Of a DNA stretch of 64,000 nucleotides, positions 58,678-64,000 are shown piece after piece. The DNA lies in NCBI RefSeq assembly GCF_004331465.1, contig NZ_SJKB01000008.1:248001-312000 (forward strand), in the 5' to 3' direction. How positions within the stretch are numbered: the first letter of the stretch is position 1; each line of letters opens with the position of its first letter. The notes under the pieces are model-generated. The model was given only the letters and a program-made list of their open reading frames with translations. It was not told the DNA's origin and did not search any database. Origin of the DNA: Kribbella pittospori (lineage in GTDB: Bacteria; Actinomycetota; Actinomycetes; Propionibacteriales; Kribbellaceae). The position numbers and the translations under genes are program-made.

Positions 58678-58709
58678 CAGCGCCCCTCACCGTGCGGTGA
58701 GGGGCGCTG
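58678..58709 (-). terminator. Terminator of the ribosomal-protein superoperon
   Basis: A perfect 15-bp stem with a 2-base loop, CAGCGCCCCTCACCG-tg-CGGTGAGGGGCGCTG, 16 bases beyond the rplQ stop, followed on the minus strand by TTTGGGTT. Confidence 0.92.
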
Positions 58710-58724
58710 CGGAACAGCTGGGTG

Positions 58725-59267
58725 TTACTTGTCCTCGGTCTCCGGAGTCTCGTCCTGGACCTTCTCGTCCACGACGTCCTGGACCTTGGCGTCGTCCTCG
58801 ACCTTGTCCTCGACCTTGTCGTCGGCCTTGTCCTCGGCGTCAGCCTGCTTCGCCGCCGCCTTCTTGGCCGGGGCCTTCTTCGCGGTCTTCTTGGCCTTCG
58901 GCGAGTCGGCCAGCGCCTCGACCAGCTCGATCTTCACCATCGGGGCGTTGTCGCCCTTGCGCGGACCGAGCTTGGTGATCCGGGTGTAGCCGCCCGGACG
59001 GTCGGCGTAACGCTCGCCGATCTCGGTGAAGAGCACGTGCACGACGCTCTTGTCCTTGATCCGCTTCATCACCTGGCGGCGCGAGTTCAGGTCACCACGC
59101 TTCGCCTTGGTGATCATCGACTCCGCCAGCGGCTGCAGGCGCTTGGCCTTGGCCGCGGTGGTGGTGATGGCGCCGTGCTCGAACAGCGACGTCGCGAGGT
59201 TGCTGAGGATCAGCTTCTCGTGCGCCGGGCTGCCGCCCAGCCGGGCACCCTTGGTGGGGGTAGGCAT
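58725..59267 (-). CDS. rplQ: 50S ribosomal protein L17 with long acidic-basic tail
   Basis: A 180-residue L17. The conserved body (PTKGARLGGSPAHEKLILSNLATSLFEHGAITTTAAKAKRLQPLAE and GYTRITKLGPRKGDNAPMVKIELVE) ends near residue 120. It is followed by an unusual tail of Lys/Ala repeats (AKKTAKKAPAKKAAAKQ) and then acidic Asp/Glu/Val/Lys runs to the end. Many actinobacteria have short versions of this tail. It is the last gene of the rpsM-rplQ unit, 46 bp after rpoA. Confidence 0.96.
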   Translation of the reverse strand: MPTPTKGARLGGSPAHEKLILSNLATSLFEHGAITTTAAKAKRLQPLAESMITKAKRGDLNSRRQVMKRIKDKSVVHVLFTEIGERYADRPGGYTRITKLGPRKGDNAPMVKIELVEALADSPKAKKTAKKAPAKKAAAKQADAEDKADDKVEDKVEDDAKVQDVVDEKVQDETPETEDK

Positions 59268-59313
59268 CTCTTACTCCAGAAGGATCTCAGGCCACTGCGG
59301 CCCGGGGTGGGTG

Positions 59314-60339
59314 TCAGTACTGCTCGGTCTCGGCGAAGCTCTCGTCCTCGTCCTCGGCCTCGGTGCCGTAGGCCTCGGCGGCCGCACGCAGGTCGAAGCC
59401 AGGAGGCGAGTCCTTCAGCGACAGGCCCATCTCGGCCAGCTTCAGCTTGACCTCGTCGATCGACTTGGAGCCGAAGTTGCGGATGTCCAGCAGGTCCTGC
59501 TCGCTGCGCGAGATCAGCTCACCCACGGTGTGGATGCCCTCGCGCTTGAGGCAGTTGTACGACCGGACGGTCAGCTGCAGGTCCTCGACCGGCAGCGCCA
59601 GGTCGGCGGCCATCTGCTCGTCCACCGGCGACGGGCCGATGTCGATGCCCTCGGCCTCGACGTTCAGCTCGCGGGCCAGGCCGAACAGCTCGACCAGCGT
59701 CTTACCGGCCGACGCGACGGCGTCGCGGGGCAGCATCGACGGCTTGGTCTCGACGTCGACGACCAGCCGGTCGAAGTCGGTGCGCTGCTCGACACGGGTC
59801 GCCTCGACCTTGTAGGTGACCTTGAGCACCGGCGAGTAGATCGAGTCGACCGGCATCCGGCCGATCTCGGCGTCGGCGGACTTGTTCTGGATCGCGGAGA
59901 CGTAGCCACGGCCCCGCTCGACGACCAGCTCCATCTCGAGCCGGCCCTTCTCGTTCAGGGTGGCGATCTTCAGGTCCGGGTTGTGCACCTCGACACCGGC
60001 CGGCGGCGCGATGTCGGCGGCGGTGACGTCACCGGGGCCCTGCTTGCGCAGGTACATGGTGACCGGCTCGTCGTGCTCGGAGGAGACGACCAGGTCCTTG
60101 AGGTTCAGGATCAGCTGGGTGGCGTCTTCCTTGACCCCGGCAACGGTCGAGAACTCGTGCAGGACACCGTCGACCTTGATGCTGGTCACGGCGGCACCGG
60201 GGATGGAGGACAGCAGGGTCCGGCGGATCGAGTTGCCGAGGGTGTAGCCGAAGCCCGGCTCCAGCGGCTCGATCACGAACCGCGAGCGGTGCTCGCCGAC
60301 GACCTCTTCGGTCAGGGTGGGGCGCTGTGCGATAAGCAC
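59314..60339 (-). CDS. rpoA: RNA polymerase alpha subunit
   Basis: A 341-residue alpha subunit. The N-terminal dimerisation domain has FVIEPLEPGFGYTLGNSIRRTLLSSIPGAAVTSIKVDG, and the C-terminal domain that contacts UP elements and activators has LTVRSYNCLKREGIHTVGELISRSEQDLLDIRNFGSKSIDEVK. It sits between rpsD and rplQ as expected. Confidence 0.98.
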   Translation of the reverse strand: MLIAQRPTLTEEVVGEHRSRFVIEPLEPGFGYTLGNSIRRTLLSSIPGAAVTSIKVDGVLHEFSTVAGVKEDATQLILNLKDLVVSSEHDEPVTMYLRKQGPGDVTAADIAPPAGVEVHNPDLKIATLNEKGRLEMELVVERGRGYVSAIQNKSADAEIGRMPVDSIYSPVLKVTYKVEATRVEQRTDFDRLVVDVETKPSMLPRDAVASAGKTLVELFGLARELNVEAEGIDIGPSPVDEQMAADLALPVEDLQLTVRSYNCLKREGIHTVGELISRSEQDLLDIRNFGSKSIDEVKLKLAEMGLSLKDSPPGFDLRAAAEAYGTEAEDEDESFAETEQY

Positions 60340-60443
60340 TGTGGTTTTCCTTGTCTGTCGCGACGACCACTATTTGAGGTCGCGATGGGTGAAGCCCAGA
60401 ACCGGTCCCGCCGGCGGCCACCAGACCGCCGGCGGGACTGAGA

Positions 60444-61052
60444 TCAGTTCTTCGAGTAGAGCTCGACGATCAGGTGCTCGGCGACCTGGGTGTCGATCTG
60501 CTGCCGGGTCGGCAGCTGGTGGACGAGGATCCGCAGCCTCTCGGGCATCACCTCGAGCCAGGCCGGGACGACGCGCTCGGAGTGCGTCTCCCGGGCGATG
60601 ATGAACGGGGTCGTCTCGGCCGACTTCGCCTTGACATCGATGATGTCGTGGGCAGCCACCCGGTACGACGGGATGTTCACCTTGACGCCGTTCACGGTGA
60701 AGTGACCGTGGACGACGAGCTGACGGGCCTGCCGCCGGGTCCGGGCCAGGCCGGAGCGGTAGACCACGTTGTCCAGCCGGGACTCCAGGATGATCAGCAG
60801 GTTGTCACCGGTCTTGCCGGAGCGCCGCGAGGCCTCCTCGTAGTACCGGCGGAACTGCTTCTCCAGGACGCCGTACGAGAAGCGGGCCTTCTGCTTCTCA
60901 CGCAGCTGGAGCAGGTACTCGCTCTCCTTCGGACGGCCGCGGCCGTGCATACCCGGCGGGTACGGACGGCGCTCGAACGCCTTGTCGCCACCGACGAGGT
61001 CGACCCCGAGACGGCGCGACTTCTTGGTCATGGGTCCGGTGTAACGGGCCAT
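60444..61052 (-). CDS. rpsD: 30S ribosomal protein S4
   Basis: A 202-residue S4, the zinc-free form (no Cys ligands in the N-terminus). ARYTGPMTKKSRRLGVDLVGGDKAFERRPYPPG begins it; the S4 RNA-binding domain is RLDNVVYRSGLARTRRQARQLVVHGHFTVNG. It follows rpsK by 24 bp. Confidence 0.98.
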   Translation of the reverse strand: MARYTGPMTKKSRRLGVDLVGGDKAFERRPYPPGMHGRGRPKESEYLLQLREKQKARFSYGVLEKQFRRYYEEASRRSGKTGDNLLIILESRLDNVVYRSGLARTRRQARQLVVHGHFTVNGVKVNIPSYRVAAHDIIDVKAKSAETTPFIIARETHSERVVPAWLEVMPERLRILVHQLPTRQQIDTQVAEHLIVELYSKN

Positions 61053-61076
61053 TTTCGCTGCCTACCTTTCTCTGGG

Positions 61077-61484
61077 TCAGACCCGGCGCCGCTTGGGAGG
61101 GCGGCAGCCGTTGTGGGCGGTCGGAGTGACGTCCTGGATGGTGCCGACCTCGAGGCCGACCGCACCCAGGGAACGGATCGCGGTCTCACGGCCGGAGCCG
61201 GGACCCTTGACGAACACGTCGATCTTGCGCATGCCGTGCTCCATCGCCCGGCGTCCGGCGGCCTCGGCGGCCATCTGGGCGGCGAACGGGGTCGACTTGC
61301 GCGAACCCTTGAAGCCGACGGTGCCCGCGGAAGCCCACGAGATGACCGCGCCGGTCGGGTCGGTGATCGTCACGATCGTGTTGTTGAACGTGCTCTTGAT
61401 GTGCGCGTGGCCGGCGGCCACGTTCTTCTTCTCCTTGCGGCGCACCTTCTTCGCGCCGGCCGCTGTGCGGCTCTTGGGAGGCAT
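61077..61484 (-). CDS. rpsK: 30S ribosomal protein S11
   Basis: A 135-residue S11: GHAHIKSTFNNTIVTITDPTGAVISWASAGTVGFKGSRKSTPFAAQ and the C-terminal VTPTAHNGCRPPKRRRV. It is full length and in the expected position between rpsM and rpsD. Confidence 0.98.
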   Translation of the reverse strand: MPPKSRTAAGAKKVRRKEKKNVAAGHAHIKSTFNNTIVTITDPTGAVISWASAGTVGFKGSRKSTPFAAQMAAEAAGRRAMEHGMRKIDVFVKGPGSGRETAIRSLGAVGLEVGTIQDVTPTAHNGCRPPKRRRV

Positions 61485-61525
61485 AGGTCAGTTGCTCCTG
61501 GGGTGGTCGAAAATCATCCGGGTCA

Positions 61526-61897
61526 TCACTTCTTCTTCTTGCCGGCGATCGCCTTGCGACGACCCTTGCGGCTGCGGGCGTTGGTCCGCGTGCGCTGACC
61601 ACGCACCGGCAGGCCGCTGCGGTGCCGGCGACCCTGGTACGACCCGATCTCGATCTTGCGGCGGATGTCCGCGGTGACCTCACGGCGGAGGTCACCTTCG
61701 ATCTTGTAGTTGGCTTCGATCCAGTCCCGGAGCTTCACCAGTTCGTCGTCGCCCAGTTCATGGACGCGCTTGTCACCGGAAACCCCGGTGTTCTGCAGCG
61801 TCTCCAGGGCGCGAGTACGGCCTACACCGAAGATGTAGGTCAGAGCGACCTCGATGCGCTTGTCGCGCGGAAGGTCGACTCCTACGAGGCGTGCCAT
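61526..61897 (-). CDS. rpsM: 30S ribosomal protein S13
   Basis: A 123-residue S13: ARLVGVDLPRDKRIEVALTYIFGVGRTRA and the basic C-terminus GLPVRGQRTRTNARSRKG ending in KKKK. It follows rpmJ by 187 bp, a gap that holds no gene I can support. Confidence 0.98.
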   Translation of the reverse strand: MARLVGVDLPRDKRIEVALTYIFGVGRTRALETLQNTGVSGDKRVHELGDDELVKLRDWIEANYKIEGDLRREVTADIRRKIEIGSYQGRRHRSGLPVRGQRTRTNARSRKGRRKAIAGKKKK

Positions 61898-62084
61898 GTG
61901 GCGGTGTTCCTTTCGTCGGCAGAGGTGTGGTGGCGCGCCGCGTCCTTGCCCGCCTCGGTGAGTTTGCTGTCACCGGCAAGGCCCCGGCCTCTGTTCCGGG
62001 GGCGACGTCCGGCCTGTGTTTCCTGGCCGGACGAGCATGCGCGCTGTGGTGCGAAAGTGCTGTGTGCTGCTCGACTGGGGGCTG

Positions 62085-62198
62085 TCAGCCCTGCCGCTGC
62101 TTGTGCCGCGGGTTCTCGCAGATCACCATGACCCGGCCGTGACGGCGGATCACCTTGCACTTGTCGCAGATCTTCTTGACGCTCGGATTGACCTTCAT
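62085..62198 (-). CDS. rpmJ: 50S ribosomal protein L36
   Basis: A 37-residue L36 not long enough to stand out as an open frame. It begins MKVNPSVKKICDKCKVIRRH and ends VICENPRHKQRQG. It is the C+ form with the zinc ligands Cys11, Cys14, Cys27 and His32. It stands between infA and rpsM, as in other bacteria. Confidence 0.97.
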   Translation of the reverse strand: MKVNPSVKKICDKCKVIRRHGRVMVICENPRHKQRQG

Positions 62199-62232
62199 CG
62201 AGCTTCTTTCTTCGACAGGTGTTGTGGTGGTC

Positions 62233-62454
62233 TTACTTGTACCGGTAGACGATGCGACCCCGGGTGAGGTCGTACGGCGACAGCTCCACGACGACCCGGT
62301 CCTCGGGGAGGATCCGGATGTAGTGCTGCCTCATCTTGCCGCTGATGTGCGCGAGCACCTTGTGCCCGTTGGACAGCTCAACACGGAACATCGCGTTCGG
62401 CAGGGCCTCAACGATGGTGCCCTCGAGTTCGATGACTCCCTCTTTTTTGGGCAT
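62233..62454 (-). CDS. infA: Translation initiation factor IF-1
   Basis: A 73-residue S1-like OB-fold protein (MPKKEGVIELEGTIVEALPN, RVELSNGHKVLAHISGKMR, LTRGRIVYRYK). ATG 62454 gives the exact family length; a longer frame to 62574 is leader sequence. The upstream 98 bp probably hold a promoter for the rpmJ-rplQ series. Confidence 0.97.
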   Translation of the reverse strand: MPKKEGVIELEGTIVEALPNAMFRVELSNGHKVLAHISGKMRQHYIRILPEDRVVVELSPYDLTRGRIVYRYK

Positions 62455-62552
62455 GTCCTCGCACTTCTGTAGACGTGACTGACTATGGCTACAAAGAGCC
62501 AAGGAACGAGTGTACGTCACTCCCCCGCACGAAACCCAATCGAGACCCCTGG

Positions 62553-63362
62553 TCAGGTATGGGTGGCGGCCCACTGTTCGCCCTCGCGCCAGATTGCTTC
62601 GGGCATCAGGTCCAGGAGATCACAGGCTGCGTCCAGTTGTGCGAGTGCAGTGACGGAATCGCGGTACGCCGGGAGGATCGCGACGAAGCGGCGTCCTTCG
62701 CAGCTGAAGCCGAAGGGCGGGACCTGGGCGAGGGCCTCGACCGCGCGCGGGTGCAGGACGGCCTGGGCCTGATCCTCGCGACCGTTGAACAGGCAGTAGC
62801 GACCGGGCAGGCCGTCGACCGTCAGGTCCAGCGGCAGCAGACTGGCCGCGGCGACCTGCGATAGCGAGGCGGGCAGCACCTGGAGCGGCGGGAGCGGGCG
62901 ATCCACCTGCAGATCGAGGAAGTCGAAGCCGAGGTCACGGCGCCGTACCTTGTGCCGGAAGCGCCCGGTCCAGAACTCGCGGCCGCGGTGCCGGCCCGTC
63001 GTCACATCGGACACCTCGGCATCGGGGTCGATGTCGAACGGCGGGAACGGCCAGCGATCCCGCAGTTCGGGCTCGGTGGCCTTGATCCGCCAGCCCAGCT
63101 GGGTGACCGCGTCGGCCCAGGACTTCCGCAACCGGCCGTCCGCGACCCGCATCGCCAGCGTGAACAGGATCAATACCAGGAACCAGGCGAGCATCATCCA
63201 GCCGACCCAGCGCGGCTCCAGCAGCAGCCCGGCCACCACCAGTGGAATGGCCACGGCGAACCAGATGACGTACACCAGGGCGGATCCCCGCCGCAGCTGC
63301 CAGGCCAGGTCCGGCCGCAGACGCGGTCCGGCGACGCGACGGCTGACCGGGGCCGCTGTCAA
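62553..63362 (-). CDS. Two-helix membrane protein of unknown function
   Basis: A 269-residue protein I do not recognise. Two hydrophobic segments follow the basic N-terminus (LVYVIWFAVAIPLVVAGLLL and WVGWMMLAWFLVLILFTLAM); the remaining 190 residues are soluble and would face the cytoplasm. The start is TTG 63362, which overlaps the stop of the upstream DUF1707 gene (TTGA); no other start near it retains the helices. It is part of a pair inserted between map and infA. Confidence 0.7.
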   Translation of the reverse strand: MTAAPVSRRVAGPRLRPDLAWQLRRGSALVYVIWFAVAIPLVVAGLLLEPRWVGWMMLAWFLVLILFTLAMRVADGRLRKSWADAVTQLGWRIKATEPELRDRWPFPPFDIDPDAEVSDVTTGRHRGREFWTGRFRHKVRRRDLGFDFLDLQVDRPLPPLQVLPASLSQVAAASLLPLDLTVDGLPGRYCLFNGREDQAQAVLHPRAVEALAQVPPFGFSCEGRRFVAILPAYRDSVTALAQLDAACDLLDLMPEAIWREGEQWAATHT

Positions 63363-63805
63363 CGGCGCCTGCCGAGGCTACCCATCGCGATCAGGGCCCA
63401 CGGGATCAGCAGCCAGACCGGCCAGAAGTGCGGCCAGTGCCCGCCGTTGGCGAGTCCGATCACGAACCAGATCACCACATTGACCATCACGACGCCGGTG
63501 AAACCACCGATCGCATTGCCGCGTTTGTCCGGCTGGGCGTCCTTCTTGCGCTCCGGGAACTCGCCCGGAGCCGGCGCCGGCTTGCTGTCCTGCACCACCG
63601 CCGGGGTCTGGTACGTCCGCACCGGCGGCAGGTCACGCACCAGTGGCTCGAGTTCGCCGTAGGTCTGGACGGCGTACAGCTGGTCCAGGCGGGAGGAGAA
63701 CTCGGGCTGGTCCAGCCGGCCGTCCGCGAACGCGTCCCGCAGCCGCCCGGCGATCTTGTCCCGGTCGGCTTCGGTGAAACGCTGGTGCGGCTGGTACTGA
63801 GGCAT
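63359..63805 (-). CDS. DUF1707-domain membrane protein
   Basis: A 148-residue protein with an N-terminal DUF1707 domain (RFTEADRDKIAGRLRDAFADGRLDQPEFSSRLDQLYAVQTYGELEPLVRDLP) and a C-terminal pair of hydrophobic segments (FTGVVMVNVVIWFVIGL and FWPVWLLIPWALIAMGSL). Such proteins are common in actinobacteria with no known enzymatic role. ATG 63805; it precedes the two-helix protein with overlap. Confidence 0.85.
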   Translation of the reverse strand: MPQYQPHQRFTEADRDKIAGRLRDAFADGRLDQPEFSSRLDQLYAVQTYGELEPLVRDLPPVRTYQTPAVVQDSKPAPAPGEFPERKKDAQPDKRGNAIGGFTGVVMVNVVIWFVIGLANGGHWPHFWPVWLLIPWALIAMGSLGRRR

Positions 63806-63873
63806 GTCTCAAGTGTGCCTCAGCCCGGGGTTCGGCTGCGTCCCCCGATGGGCTGACCCCGGATGTAGTTCTT

Positions 63874-64000
63874 CTAGTCAGCGAGCGCGCCGCAGGCGAT
63901 CCCGAGCTCCGCGAGCTTGGCCTCGCCCCCGTCCAGGGCGGTCAGGATCCACGGGCCCTTCGGAGTCAGCGTGAAGGTGTGCTCGGTGTGCGCCGCGGAC
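63874..64000 (-). CDS. map: Type I methionine aminopeptidase, C-terminal end (cut by window edge)
   Basis: Only the last 42 residues are present: SAAHTEHTFTLTPKGPWILT, then a tail LAELGIACGALAD and TAG at 63874-63876. The EHT stretch holds the metal-binding Glu of MetAP. The tail after the catalytic domain is longer than in most MetAPs. Map normally lies next to adk and infA in this superoperon; here two other genes come between map and infA. Confidence 0.8.
   Translation of the reverse strand, partial: SAAHTEHTFTLTPKGPWILTALDGGEAKLAELGIACGALAD

Noticed and set aside
1..64000. tRNA, rRNA, CRISPR arrays, transposases, integrases
   Set aside because: No cloverleaf, direct-repeat array or transposase/integrase motif was recognised when reading the window; a dedicated scan was not possible.

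Overview
The window is high-GC actinobacterial chromosome. The closest fit is a Kribbella-like member of the Propionibacteriales; that is an inference from base and codon use and from the ribosomal-protein neighbourhood, not a database result. Two conserved chromosomal anchors are interrupted by accessory DNA. The right end (about 57.2-64 kb, all minus strand) is the tail of the S10/spc/alpha-type superoperon: map (partial), two small membrane/unknown proteins, infA, rpmJ, rpsM, rpsK, rpsD, rpoA, rplQ, a terminator, truA, a methyltransferase and an ECF sigma factor with its membrane partner. rplM, rpsI and glmM follow only at 39.7-42.0 kb, and coaA (partial) sits at the left edge. In many actinobacteria these genes lie close together, so the stretches 42-54 kb and 0.4-39.6 kb look like accessory insertions.

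Left part, 0.4-23.3 kb: a biosynthetic gene cluster I cannot assign to a known product. It carries a 4-hydroxymandelate synthase-like dioxygenase, a 4-hydroxymandelate oxidase-like flavoenzyme and an HpgT-like aminotransferase that is frameshifted as read. These are the three enzymes that make 4-hydroxyphenylglycine. There is no NRPS in the window. Instead there are three free-standing adenylating ligases, two discrete carrier proteins, an intact FabF-like ketosynthase, a second ketosynthase-like protein with one active-site His replaced by Asn, a separate 160-residue KS-like protein, an Sfp-type phosphopantetheinyl transferase, TPP-dependent E1 alpha and beta subunits without E2/E3, a PhyH-type Fe(II)/2-oxoglutarate oxygenase, an ATP-grasp ligase, a P450, hydrolases and two MFS exporters. 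No cluster regulator was found.

23.6-31.1 kb: a five-gene peptidoglycan-recycling operon (NagZ fused to an endonuclease/exonuclease/phosphatase-like domain, NamZ-type DUF1343, a beta-lactamase-fold serine hydrolase, a MurR/RpiR regulator, MurQ). It resembles the Bacillus subtilis ybb/mur operon without the PTS gene. 31.2-33.6 kb: a plant-chloroplast-like long ketol-acid reductoisomerase divergent from an IlvY-type LysR regulator. 33.5-39.6 kb: a LacI-controlled sugar ABC importer with ThuA- and Gfo/Idh-type enzymes, resembling the rhizobial thu locus. It ends at a strong bidirectional terminator facing glmM.

42.3-57.2 kb: citrate synthase, a GNAT, an SDR, a small SecA-like relic, a second LacI/ABC importer system ending in a Cys-type sulfatase, DoxX, a SnoaL/TetR divergent pair with clear palindromes, a membrane-anchored glycosidase-like protein, an ABC-F ATPase, and the sigma/anti-sigma pair. 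No tRNA, rRNA, CRISPR array or transposase was recognised.
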